Shown: piece by piece, positions 25,273 to 35,100 of the stretch | Numbering within the stretch: the first letter of the stretch is position 1 | How the letters are laid out: every line of letters starts with the position of its first letter | Source of the DNA: Nocardia mangyaensis | GTDB lineage: Bacteria; Actinomycetota; Actinomycetes; Mycobacteriales; Mycobacteriaceae | Length of the DNA: 64,000 nt | Assembly (NCBI RefSeq): GCF_001886715.1 | Contig: NZ_CP018082.1 | Location: 6,200,001 to 6,264,000, forward strand | Reading direction: 5' to 3' | Notes under the pieces: generated by a model | Databases searched by the model: none | Told to the model about the DNA's origin: nothing | What the model saw: only the letters and a program-made list of their open reading frames with translations | Program-made: the position numbers and the translations under genes

Positions 25273-25658
25273 CTTGGGGTCCAGCAGAGCCACAGGTGGG
25301 CGGTGCCCCGGTCCGAAGGGGTTGGACCGGGACACCGCTTCACCATAGCGACATTCCCGTACCCGCGCTTGCCGCTGATTCCTGTGGCGCCAGCGGCGGA
25401 ATATTGTGCAGCTGAGTAACTTTCATACGTCGACGACGCGGAGAACAGGTGCTCGGCGGTGCCGATCCAGCAAGGCGACGACTGCGAATGACTGATGCTG
25501 GGTCGTTGACTGCGCAGCGACGCAGTGATTGCCGGTCGACGTGGCCACCGCGAGCGCAGGCTCCTCCGGCCACGTCGACCCGGCAGTAGCGAGCACAACT
25601 GCGGTTCACCTCGGAAAAACCGCGGTCCTCTCACCGCACAGCCGGGCAGGAATGGCGC
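25273..25658. other. Intergenic gap with a hairpin; otherwise no gene seen
   Basis: The gap follows the ParB-like gene and lies before the convergent gene at 25659. It holds the hairpin at 25301-25337. No further gene is supported. Confidence 0.4.
25301..25337 (+). terminator. Hairpin after the ParB-like gene
   Basis: Fourteen-base arms (25301-25314 and 25324-25337) pair with one mismatch around a 9-base loop, starting 28 bases after the stop codon. No T-run follows, as is common for actinobacterial terminators. Confidence 0.6.
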
Positions 25659-26243
25659 TCAGGTGGTGTGGACCTTCTCGGCCAGCGAAACATACTGTTC
25701 CTCGAGCCCCCTGAGTAGCAACGGGAGATGCTGCAGGGCCGCGACCACGTCCGTGGAAGTCCCGGGATCGGTGACGATCTGCTGGGTTGCGGTGAGAACG
25801 CGCCGCGCAAGGTGCGCCGATTCGCGCAGCACCTGTTCGAGTTGCGCTGGCGGCCACGGCATCGACACATCGGGGCGCGCTGCTGCCTCGGTGATCGTCA
25901 ACTCGGCGATGAAGTCGGCGATCTGGGTTCGACCGAATGCACCCGCCAAACAATTCGTGGCGGCGGTAGCCGCCTGGAGCGCGAGCTCGGAACGCAGTCC
26001 GAACACCAGTAGGTCACCAGAGACATCGACCAGAGCACGGCAGGCTTGTTCCACGGATCGAGACCGCTCACGCTGCGAGGGTGTTCGACGCCACCAACGC
26101 CGCGGCACCACGACGAAGAATCCCTCGATGTCTTCCTGAGCCCACCGCATCTGCTGGGTTGACGACTCGAGACGGCGCACCGCTACCGCCTCGAACCCAC
26201 CGGGATCGGTCCCACCGCTGCTCGCTGATTCCCCGCCCGCCAT
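25659..26243 (-). CDS. Hypothetical protein
   Basis: The 194-residue, largely helical protein contains RRWWRRTPSQRERSRSVEQA in the N-terminal part, then long helices (LRSELALQAATAATNCLAGA, LQHLPLLLRGLEEQYVSLAE). The start ATG at 26243 was chosen; further upstream the frame is not protein-like. It converges with the ParB-like gene and is divergent from the DUF4192 gene. No family is recognised. Confidence 0.55.
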   Translation of the reverse strand: MAGGESASSGGTDPGGFEAVAVRRLESSTQQMRWAQEDIEGFFVVVPRRWWRRTPSQRERSRSVEQACRALVDVSGDLLVFGLRSELALQAATAATNCLAGAFGRTQIADFIAELTITEAAARPDVSMPWPPAQLEQVLRESAHLARRVLTATQQIVTDPGTSTDVVAALQHLPLLLRGLEEQYVSLAEKVHTT

Positions 26244-26479
26244 CACCGCTCCCTCGGTTGATACCCACAGAACCCCGACCATAGCCGAGCAGGGCCAACG
26301 ATAGGCGGCGCCGCCCGATTCTTTCGTCCGGTGCCCGGCCCGACTGACCTGGCTACGACGCATGTTGCAGGCGCGGACCCGTCGGTATTGACCCGGTTCG
26401 CCGCCTGAGCGGGTGTTCCCGACGCCCCGGCGGATTTCTGTTCGAAATGTCCTCGCCTCGAGTCCGAAAGGGACCTGTC

Positions 26480-27592
26480 GTGGAAGCCTATGACGAAGAC
26501 CATGCATCTGCGCTCGATGAGTCTGCCCCGAACCTGGATCCGGCAGATGACAAAGTCGCCGTCCGCCACGTCGCGGACCCCGGGGAATTGATCGCTGCGA
26601 TCCCGGGCATGCTCGGATTCTGTCCCACCCTGTCACTGGTAGTGGCGTCGCTCGGCACCCACCCCGACAAGGACGATGTCCAGGTGATCGGTGCGCTAAC
26701 CCGGTTCGACATCGACTCCGCCGCCGACCCGGCCGAGGCCCGTGGTCTGGCACGCCTGCTGGAATCGGTACGCCAGTGCCGGAACACCAGTTCCACGATC
26801 GTCGTCGTCATCGACGACCGCCCGACCGGATCCACCAACGCCGAACATCTACTGCGCCACCTCTCCCAAGCAGGGATCGAGCCCAGCCACGCCTGGTGGG
26901 TCACCCAGATCGCGACCGATGTCGAATACCAGGACCTGTTCCATCGCGGCCGCGATGGCACCGTGAGTGACCCTCGCGCCTCCACGGTCGCGTTCGCTCG
27001 GGTCCTGGACGGCCACCCGATCTACGCCGCCCGACACGAACTCACCGACCTGCTCGACTCGGACCCGGTCCTGGCCCAGCAGGTTTGGCCCTACCGCGGT
27101 TGGGCCGTTGTCCGCTACCGCGACGACCTCGCCGCCGCACGCACCCCCGACCGCGTGCGCGATCACCGACGTGACCGCATCCTGTGGGTCCTGTCTCAGG
27201 TCAGCACCGCGGAAGAAAAGCGGCCCAGCCCGCAGGATCTCGCCATGGTCGCCGCGCTGCTGCGAGACAGGACTATCCGCGACATCATGTACGGCCTCGC
27301 CCGCAGCGAGCACCACGGCGCGGCCGAGGCACTGTGGCGCCAGATCGCGTCGGCGACCGACGGTCTCGACCGCGCCGAGGCCGCCACCTTGTTCGCCTAC
27401 AGCTCCTACCACCACGCCAACACCGTGCTCGCCGGGATCGCCATTGCCACCGCCCTCGACGCTGAGCCGACCCACGCCATAGCGCAACTGCTGGCGATCG
27501 CACTCGACGAGCACCTGCCCCCCGAGAAGATTCAGGGCATGGCCGAAGCCGGTATTTCGATCGCGGCCAATCTCGGCATCGACATCACCTGA
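26480..27592 (+). CDS. DUF4192 domain protein
   Basis: The 370-residue protein opens its domain with DPGELIAAIPGMLGFCPTLS and VVASLG, then ARGLARLLESV and STIVVVIDDR. It ends with TLFAYSSYHHANTVLAGIAI, all typical of the actinobacterial DUF4192 family. The function is unknown. Plasmid-borne and chromosomal copies are common in Nocardia and Mycobacterium. I chose the GTG at 26480 because AAAGGGA lies 7 bases upstream; an ATG at 26447 is less well placed. It precedes ssb by 99 bases in the same direction. Confidence 0.8.
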   Translation: MEAYDEDHASALDESAPNLDPADDKVAVRHVADPGELIAAIPGMLGFCPTLSLVVASLGTHPDKDDVQVIGALTRFDIDSAADPAEARGLARLLESVRQCRNTSSTIVVVIDDRPTGSTNAEHLLRHLSQAGIEPSHAWWVTQIATDVEYQDLFHRGRDGTVSDPRASTVAFARVLDGHPIYAARHELTDLLDSDPVLAQQVWPYRGWAVVRYRDDLAAARTPDRVRDHRRDRILWVLSQVSTAEEKRPSPQDLAMVAALLRDRTIRDIMYGLARSEHHGAAEALWRQIASATDGLDRAEAATLFAYSSYHHANTVLAGIAIATALDAEPTHAIAQLLAIALDEHLPPEKIQGMAEAGISIAANLGIDIT

Positions 27593-27691
27593 CCCGCCAG
27601 CGTCAGATCCGCACTCAACACCTGTGGACTCCGACGCCTCGCGGACTACGTCCCGTCTTCGACTCATCCTCACGATCAGAAAGGTCCGACC

Positions 27692-28264
27692 ATGCCCGGC
27701 GAACCCACACTGCCCCTGATAGGCAACCTGTCCTCCGAGGTCGAGCTGACTTTCACACCTTCGGGTGTGGCGGTCGCGCACTTCACCGTCGCTTCCACAC
27801 CGCGCTACTTCGACCGCACCTCCAACCAGTGGCGCGACGGTGACCCGTTGTTCCTGCGGTGCAACCTGTGGCGAGACGCCGCGGAAAATGCCGCGGAGTC
27901 ACTGGTCAAGGGCGCGCGGGTCTTGGTGTGGGGAAGGCTCAAGCAGCGCAGCTACGAAACCCGCGACGGCGACAAGCGCACCGTCTACGAGCTCGAGGTC
28001 GACGAACTCGGGCCCAGCTTGCGTTTCGCCCGCGCGAAAGTCACCCGCACGACCGGCGAAACCGGCAACGGCCCTCGCAGTGGTGGGTTCGGCCAGCGCG
28101 ACTCCACGACATCCACCACCCGTTCGAGCACCGAGACCGCCATGGCAAGCGGGGCCGCGGATCCGTGGGCCAGTGACTCCACCACTCGTAGTGACGGTCG
28201 GGAGTCGTGGGAGACGCCCGTACTCGCCGGTGCTGGTGCAGGTTTCGGCGAGCCACCGTTCTGA
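27692..28264 (+). CDS. ssb: Single-stranded DNA-binding protein
   Basis: The 190-residue SSB has an N-terminal OB fold: [67 protein letters not shown] Ser/Thr/Gly-rich tail follows, and the end GFGEPPF is a weak version of the acidic DDDIPF tip that recruits partners. It coats single strands made during replication, repair or conjugative transfer. On this element it probably serves DNA entering by TraA-driven transfer. RBS AGAAAGG lies upstream of the ATG at 27692. Confidence 0.92.
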   Translation: MPGEPTLPLIGNLSSEVELTFTPSGVAVAHFTVASTPRYFDRTSNQWRDGDPLFLRCNLWRDAAENAAESLVKGARVLVWGRLKQRSYETRDGDKRTVYELEVDELGPSLRFARAKVTRTTGETGNGPRSGGFGQRDSTTSTTRSSTETAMASGAADPWASDSTTRSDGRESWETPVLAGAGAGFGEPPF

Positions 28265-28339
28265 GCGCGCCGGTCTCCTGACCGCATCCGATCAGGGGGC
28301 GGCGGACTGTCGGCGAGCGGGGAGGAAGGTGGTGGGTCC

Positions 28340-28573
28340 GGGTGACGGTCTGGGGTGGGCCCAGCCGATCGAGGGCTACCAGGACCGCGTGCGCCACGCC
28401 GTCGGGCCCGCGCCCGGCACAAACGAATTCCCCGCGCCACCACCAGCGCAGACCTCCGGTTTCGCGGTTCGCGCGGGGAATTCGTTTCCGCACGCCCAGG
28501 CGCGTTCCCGCCGTCGTGTCGCCCACGGTCCTGGTCGGTAGCCCTCGGCTGGGCCCACCCCAGCCCGGCACCC
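28340..28573. repeat. Long imperfect inverted repeat after ssb (234 bp)
   Basis: The outer arms (about 28340-28387 and 28527-28573) match over CTGGGGTGGGCCCAGCCGA, GGGCTACC and AGGACCG, with two 4-base indels. The innermost arms AAACGAATTCCCCGCGC (28421-28437) and its complement (28471-28487) are exact and enclose a 33-base loop. The middle parts match weakly. The stretch is non-coding and lies 76 bases after ssb. It would fold into a long hairpin as RNA or single-stranded DNA. A MITE-like element, a single-strand origin or a structured RNA are the main options. Confidence 0.75.
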
Positions 28574-28650
28574 TCTTTGTTGCGAAAAGCGTGGCAGTTC
28601 CAGCGCGCCCGGGTGCCGTCGAAACTCTCGTCCTAGTCAGGAGATCTACT

Positions 28651-30277
28651 GTGTCCGTTCTCGTCGCCCCTCACTCCCCTGCCGCCGTTGCCACTGACCT
28701 CGCCGAGCCCGAAAACCACCCGACCACTTTCGTCGGTCCGACACTCGTCACCTCGGCCGCGGTCGCCACCGGCGACTCACATCCCACCGCTGAGCCCGAT
28801 CCCGCCGCCGCACCAGTGCCGGAACCGAGCACGGCGGCGTTCCTCGATGCGATCTCCGCGATCGAGCTCACCTTCGAGCGTGACCGTCGCGCCGCCAAGC
28901 GTGCGTTCCGCGCCGCACTCGAGTTGGCGACCGACGCCGACTGGGACGTGCTCGACTACATGGTCGAGGTCTTCACCCTCTACCCATGCGATGCAGCGTT
29001 GCGCCGGTTGCGCGCGCGGTGGGCTGGCGGTGACGACCTCGAGCGCGAACGGTTGGTGCGGTTGGTCCCAGATACCGACCCGGTCCTGCACTCCCACGCC
29101 GACCACGACCTCGCCCAGATCTTGGAAGCCCGGGCCAAAGCAAACTCCGACCCCGATGCCACCGCGGCCGACGAGTTCGCCAAGCTCCACGTCCAACTCC
29201 TCGCCGCCGAGATGCCGCGTCAGTCGATCCGTATGTGGCGCAACCCGTTGCCCCGCCTGACGATGCCCGCCTCCCGCGCGGTTGATGCTTCCAGGCTGCG
29301 GCCCGAGCAGATCCGTGCCCGTGTCGGTGCGCGCGGCAAACGACGCCCCGCCGAAGCCGAACCGTTCGAGGTGACCGACTACGTCGCCGAGTCGTTGTTC
29401 GTCGACACCGAAAATCGACAACCAAGCCCGGCTGCGGCAACGCATGGCCGAACTGGTCGCGCGTGGTGTCCGGTTCACCGGGACCGCGCCGGGCTGGACA
29501 CCGCGCCGCCCTGGCGAGCGTGCACCGCTGCCCACCGAAGTCTCCGACGCGATCTGGGATCACCAGTACTGTGCGTTCGTCGCCGACCAACACGATCTCG
29601 ACCGCGCCGAGGCCGGCGCTCCGGTGAAATCGCACGAGCACTCGTTGCTGTGGGCCGAGCGACGCACCGGACTGGGCTCGCGCTCGGACCGCCGCGACTC
29701 CTACCTGTTCCAGGGCAACGGGCTCGATGACTTCCGCACCGCCATGAACCCGGTCGCCGGGTGGCGGTGCGTGTCGTGCTTCGTCGAACGCGCCGCCACC
29801 GACCAACGCCCCCTCCACACCCGTAACGCACTGCTGCGCTCCGACGACGGACTGTGTGACTACTGCCGCAGCGACAACCGCACAGGGTTGCCCACACTCG
29901 CGAACGGCTTCGAACTGTCCGAACTCGCGACCGCGTACTGCACCTACTTCGCCGAGCACTACCCCGACGCAGCACGGGCGCTGATCGCCGAGGTACGCCA
30001 GCGGGCACCCGAATGGCTGATCCACGTCGTCGACGGATTCCTCGCCACGCATCCGGACCTGCCCGGCGCACCGACCCTCACCGACACCGACGACGAGCCC
30101 GCGTCGGTGCAGTCCACGCCGCGCCGACGAGCTCAGGTGCTGCCGCCCGGCCAACGTGCGGGCAAGTGCGAGGGCTGCACCCAGTACCTGCCCGTCCACG
30201 ACGACGGGTTCTGCACCCAGTGCCGGGTCTACCTCGGCCTGTACGTGCCCGCGGCGCGGAACAGTACCGCTGCCTGA
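28651..30277 (+). pseudogene. Frameshifted zinc-ribbon protein related to the TraA C-terminal region
   Basis: A GTG at 28651 (AGGAG eight bases upstream) opens a frame that reads well to about 29425 (TDYVAESLFVDTENRQ). After one extra base near 29425 the protein continues in the next frame (ARLRQRMAELVARGVRFT) to 30277, about 540 residues in all. The second part has C-x2-C...SDDGLCDYC and a C-terminal CEGC/CTQC ribbon. Both parts resemble the TraA C-terminal region. Separate translation of part two from an ATG at 29444 lacks a ribosome-binding site. A sequencing error would give an intact gene. The function is unknown. Confidence 0.6.
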
Positions 30278-30374
30278 CCTCGCCCCTGACCCACTCGCTT
30301 TCCCATTCCCGTAGTCGGCTGGGGCACCACGCAACTTGGGTGCCCCAGCCGATCGTCCACTCATGGAGGCGCTC

Positions 30375-30788
30375 ATGTTCGGCCGTGCCCATCACGCTCG
30401 TGTCCGCCGCCGACAACAACCGATCGTCTCCGCGCTGCGGCAACTCTGTGTGACCGTGTATCTGGCTACCGAACCGCACGCCATGCTTCGCGGGTGCCCG
30501 CCCGGCATGACCCTGGTCCTCACCGACCGTTTCGTCATCAACGTCTCAGCGCGCGATACCGACGTCGAGATCCTGCACAACATCTTCGAGCCCAGCTTCG
30601 ACGATCGGGCGGTGTCCGAGCACGCCAATGCTGCACGCGACGGACTGCCCGGCACCTACGACCATCGCACCCGCCGCGGCTACAGCCCCGAGCGCCGCCG
30701 CCTGATGGTCGGAGACATCGTCGCCCTGGGCCCACGCCACTACGCCTGCACCGCGCTCGGGTGGCTGCACGTCCTACCGCCCGGCTGA
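30375..30788 (+). CDS. Hypothetical protein, paralogue A
   Basis: The 137-residue protein contains VTVYLATEPHAMLRGCPPGM, LTDRF and VGDIVALGPRHYACTALGW. It shares this order with the gene at 31419, so the two are paralogues flanking another small gene. The ATG at 30375 has GGAGG six bases upstream. The basic N terminus (ARVRRRQQP) and the lack of membrane segments suggest a cytoplasmic protein. No named family is recognised. Confidence 0.65.
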   Translation: MFGRAHHARVRRRQQPIVSALRQLCVTVYLATEPHAMLRGCPPGMTLVLTDRFVINVSARDTDVEILHNIFEPSFDDRAVSEHANAARDGLPGTYDHRTRRGYSPERRRLMVGDIVALGPRHYACTALGWLHVLPPG

Positions 30789-30838
30789 CGCCCAGCTCTC
30801 ACCACTGCATCCACGCGCGATCCGAAAGGCGAACCACC

Positions 30839-31330
30839 ATGGGCCAACACTTCAAACCCGTCTTCCTTGCCGCGGATTCCGACACAGTTATCGGCCACCT
30901 CGGTCCAGGGATCTTCTACAAACTCGCCGAGCACGCCGCCCGACGAGACCTCTGGTTCGTCTCCGACGTCGCACAAATCCTCATGACGCCGACTCGCATC
31001 GTCTGGGTGGGCGAGTACGCCGATCCTGAACCTGGCACCGAGCCACCCGCCAACCTCCACGAGCTCTCCAACTCGCTACCGGAGACGCCGGTCCCCGATG
31101 TCGCGCTCGGCACGTACCTGATCAACCACGACCGGCGCGTGTACCTCCAAGACGAGTCCGTGACCGAGGACGAGGCCCATCCCCTGGCCGCCCTCACCGT
31201 CGAAGGTGGTGAGGGCTACCTCGAAGACGAGCACGGCTTGATCGGGTCCTGGGCGCGCCAACGCATCAGCGTCGCTGACACCGCGCCCACCGGATACACC
31301 GAAATCCAGTTCCGCGCTTGGTTCGTCTGA
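30839..31330 (+). CDS. Hypothetical protein
   Basis: The 163-residue acidic protein (LAEHAARRDLWFVSDVAQIL, PTRIVWVGEY, TGYTEIQFRAWFV) starts at the ATG at 30839 with GAAAGG upstream. It lies between the two paralogues at 30375 and 31419 in one direction, with short gaps that suggest an operon. No domain is recognised. Confidence 0.6.
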   Translation: MGQHFKPVFLAADSDTVIGHLGPGIFYKLAEHAARRDLWFVSDVAQILMTPTRIVWVGEYADPEPGTEPPANLHELSNSLPETPVPDVALGTYLINHDRRVYLQDESVTEDEAHPLAALTVEGGEGYLEDEHGLIGSWARQRISVADTAPTGYTEIQFRAWFV

Positions 31331-31418
31331 CCCAGCGCAGCCTCCCACCGCACACGCCCGCACCGTCGCCGGACAGCGAGGTGGTGTCCCACCCATTCCA
31401 CTCCCACCGGAGGTATTC

Positions 31419-31847
31419 GTGTTCCACCGATCCCGCCGCTGTCTCACACGACTCGGCCTCGTCGCTGCCCGTGCACGACACCCGCAGCGATCGGTTCTCG
31501 TGACCGTCTATCTCGCCAACGACCCACTCGCGATGCTCACCGGCTACACCCGCGGTACCGCAGTGACTCTCGCCGATCGGTTCGATCTCGATCTCACACC
31601 TCGCCTCGCTGACACCGCCTTGTTGGAGCGAGTCTTCGCCCGCGACACCGGCGGTCCCGACGACGTCGTGCTCGGCCGGATCTTCGACGCACTCAACGAC
31701 CACCCCGAACCCGGCGACGAACACCTCACCGACCGCTGGTACCGCGGCGGGCGTCGTTCTCTGTCGGTCGGCGACGTCGTCGCGCTCGGGCCCCGCCACT
31801 ACGCCTGCGCGGCGATCGGCTGGGAGCCGATCGCCCGGCCGGACTGA
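31419..31847 (+). CDS. Hypothetical protein, paralogue B
   Basis: This 142-residue paralogue of the gene at 30375 has LVTVYLANDPLAMLTGYTRG, LADRF and VGDVVALGPRHYACAAIGW. A GTG start at 31419 follows CGGAGG. It is the last gene before a strong hairpin at 31861, which probably ends this operon. The function is unknown. Confidence 0.65.
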   Translation: MFHRSRRCLTRLGLVAARARHPQRSVLVTVYLANDPLAMLTGYTRGTAVTLADRFDLDLTPRLADTALLERVFARDTGGPDDVVLGRIFDALNDHPEPGDEHLTDRWYRGGRRSLSVGDVVALGPRHYACAAIGWEPIARPD

Positions 31848-31860
31848 GCTGCCCGGCGGC

Positions 31861-31900
31861 GGGTGGGATCAACCCTGTTCCACAGGGTTTCATCCCACCC
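31861..31900 (+). terminator. Strong hairpin after the paralogue operon
   Basis: Arms GGGTGGGAT-AACCCTG and CAGGGTT-ATCCCACCC pair over 16 bases with a small internal bulge and a 5-base loop TTCCA. It lies 14 bases after the stop at 31847 and probably isolates traA from upstream transcription. Confidence 0.75.
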
Positions 31901-32093
31901 GAATCGCTCTTCCGTAGCCCGCCGCACCCGCCTCTGCTTCATCACCCCCTTGCTCGCCCTCAGCCGCACCTCTCAGCGAACAACTCACACTCCCTCTTTC
32001 GCGCTCCCACACACCTCCCCTCGCTTCTCTTTGCCCCTTTAACAAGCAGACATCTGGCATCTCGGTACCGATCCGATAACGCCCGTGTCGATA

Positions 32094-32123
32094 GTTGTCC
32101 AGCGTTGTCCAGCGTAGTCCAAC
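32094..32123. repeat. Three tandem 10-bp repeats upstream of traA
   Basis: GTTGTCCAGC occurs twice in tandem (32094-32113), followed by the variant GTAGTCCAAC (32114-32123). CCGAATTA overlaps the end of the last repeat. The phasing and core match the reverse of the GACAAC series near the integrase at 5.3 kb. This may be a control or transfer-origin site. Confidence 0.6.
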
Positions 32124-32174
32124 CGAATTAATTGCCCCTTGCGCCAAGAGAATTCATTGGTGCTTCATGGAGGC

Positions 32175-35100
32175 ATGGTCGCGACCATTCATCGAGTCGC
32201 CGCAGGAAACGGCTACCAATATTATCTGCGGAAAACCGCCGCGAACGACAGAACCGCTCGTGGGCGGTCATCGCTGTCGCAGTACTACTCCGATCACGGC
32301 GAAGCACCCGGACGTTGGCACGGCACCGGACTGACCGCGCTCGGCATCGCCGCTGGTACGGAAGTGACCGAGGCTCAGATGAAGTCGCTGTTCGGTCAGG
32401 GCCTTCATCCGAACGCCGAACAGATCAAGACTGAGGTCTACGAACGCCAGATCGCGCTCGGCGCCGACGACCGCGACGCCACCCGTGCGGCAGAGAAGGC
32501 AACCAAATTGGGCAACAAATTCGCCGTCTACAAGGTTCGTTCGGAGTACCGCAAGCGCTGTACCGATGCCTACCGTGCGCACAATTCGGAACGGAATATA
32601 GAGCCGACCACCGCAATTCCCGACGACGAACGCGCACATATTCGCTCGCGAGTCGCGACCGAAATGTTCACCACCGAGTACGGCCGCCCACCTCTGAACG
32701 CACGAGAGTTGTCGGGATGGGTCGCCAAAAACTCGCGCGTGAACCAGGCCGCGCTGGCCGGTCTCGAGATCGCCTTCTCCCCGGTGAAGAGTGTGTCGGT
32801 GCTGTGGGCGTTGGCCCCACCGGACATGGCAGCCCGGATCGAGGCCGCCCACCAGCGTGCGATCGGTGATGCGTTGACGTGGTTGGAGCGCAACGGCTTG
32901 TTCACCCGGCTCGGCCGTAACGGGGTCCGACACGTCGAAGTCGAGGGGATCGTCGCGGCCTGTTTCACCCATCGCGACAGCCGCGCAGGCGATCCCGACC
33001 TACACACCCACGTCCTGATCGCCAACAAGGTCCGCACCCTGGACGGGAAATGGCGCACGATCGACTCCCGGCTGTTCCACGAAGCCGCCGTCACGGTCTC
33101 GGAGATCTACGACTCCCGCCTCGAGCACCATCTCGAACTCGCACTCAATCTGCAGTTCGAAACCCGCCCCGACCGCAACATCCACCAAGTCCCCGTCCGT
33201 GAGGTCATCGGCGTCCCGCTGGAACTGATCCACGCCTGGTCGCAGCGAGGCACCGCGATCAACGCGCGCCTGGACCAACTCACCGCCGATTTCCAGACAA
33301 CCTTCGGCCGCGAACCCACCCCGGAAGAGGTCTACGGTCTCGCCGACCGGGCGACGTTGGATACCCGTCCGGCCAAACACCTTCCGGAGTCGCACACCCA
33401 GCAAAGTGAGACCTGGCTGGCCCAGGCCACCACGCTGCTCGGTGGCCGTGAGCCGGTTGAAGCGGTAGCGATACGCGTGGTGGCGGTGCCGCGGATACCT
33501 CGCCCGGACCCGGACGCCGTATTCATCGCCGCGACCGCCGAGCGTGCGCTGGCCGCAGCGTCGCAGCGACGCTCGACGTGGCGGCCGTTCAATCTGCGTG
33601 CCGAGGTCGAACGCCAACTGCGCGGCCAGATCAGCCCGGCCGACTGGGCCTGGGTTCCCGACAAAGTTGTCGCCGACGCGCTCTCACCACGGTCTGCGGT
33701 CGCGCGTGGTGATCCCGACCTCACCGACGAGCGCGGGCTGCGGGCGGTGCCCGCCTGGTTGCGCCACCGCGACAGCAGCCCCGTTCATGTACGCCCGAAC
33801 TCCCAGATCTACACCACCGAAGCCACTCTCGATGTCGAAGCTGCGCTCATCGAGCTGTCGATCGAGCCCGGCGCCCGCATCCTGGATCCCGCACTGCTGA
33901 CCAGCGCGGTCACGGACTACAACACCGCGCATCCTGATCGGCCGCTCAATGCCGGCCAGGTCGGTGTCATCTCTTCTTTCGCCACGTCCGGGTTGCGTGT
34001 GCATACCGCCAACGCCCCTGCCGGAACCGGCAAGACCACCGCCATGCAAGTTCTCACCAGCGCATGGCATTCCAGCGGCGGCACCGTCCTCGGGATGGCG
34101 CCCACCGCTGCGGCGGCTGCTGTGCTCGGGGAGTCGATCAATACCCGCGCCGAGACCGTGGACAAGCTTCTCGACGTCATCAACCGCCACTCCCCGCGCA
34201 CGGATTCGCCCACGATCGTGCGGGATCATCCGCCGTCGTTGCCGCAATGGGTCCTCGACATCGACGACCGAACGCTGGTGATCGTCGACGAGCACGTCAA
34301 ACTCGGCAACACCAAACGTCTCCAGCTGCTGCAGTTCCTCTCCCGACGCGGCGCGACGGTGCGCTGCATCGGCGACGACCGGCAACTGCCCGCGATCGAA
34401 GCCGGTGGCGCCGATGCCGACATGAACGCCGCCTCCCCCGAGCAAACGTTGACGCTTTCGCACGTGGTCCGGTTCGCATCCACCGGCGAAGCAACGGCTT
34501 CGATCGGGCTGCGCGAGGGCGACCCGGCCGCGCTGGCCTGGTATCTGGACAACGACCGCATCCACGCCGGGCACACCGGATCGGTCTACGACGACACCTA
34601 CACAGCGTGGGCCGCTGACAACGTCGCCGGTCGCGACGCGGTCATGTTGGCACCCACACATCAGGTCGTGAGCGCGCTCAACGCACGCGCCCGCGCCGAC
34701 AGACTCACCCGAACCGGCACGAAAACCGGTACCGAAGTGGCCCTCGTGGACGGTCTTTCCGGCTCGGTCGGTGACACTGTGCGCACCCGACGCAACAACC
34801 CGAAGCTGCGTTTCGGCGACACCGATTGGGTCCGCAACGGCTACTCCTGGACTATCACCGACGTCCATGAGGACGGTTCACTGACGGTTTCGCATCGACG
34901 CGGAGGCACCGACACCGACAAAACGGTGCGGCTTCCGGTCGAGTATGTGCGCGTCCATGTGCACCTCGGGTACGCCGCGACGATCGATTCCGCACAAGGA
35001 ATCACCGCCGACGCCTGCCACGTCGCACTGTCCGGGCGCGAATCCCGCCAACAGTTCTACGTCGCGATGACCCGCGGAATCCACGCCAACCACGCCTACA

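Larger units (their letters stand above)
31848..32174. other. Gap upstream of traA: hairpin, direct repeats, no gene
   Basis: It contains the hairpin at 31861-31900 and the three 10-bp repeats at 32094-32123. The AT-richer stretch 32095-32160 just before traA is a candidate for the promoter or transfer origin. No protein gene is supported. Confidence 0.45.
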
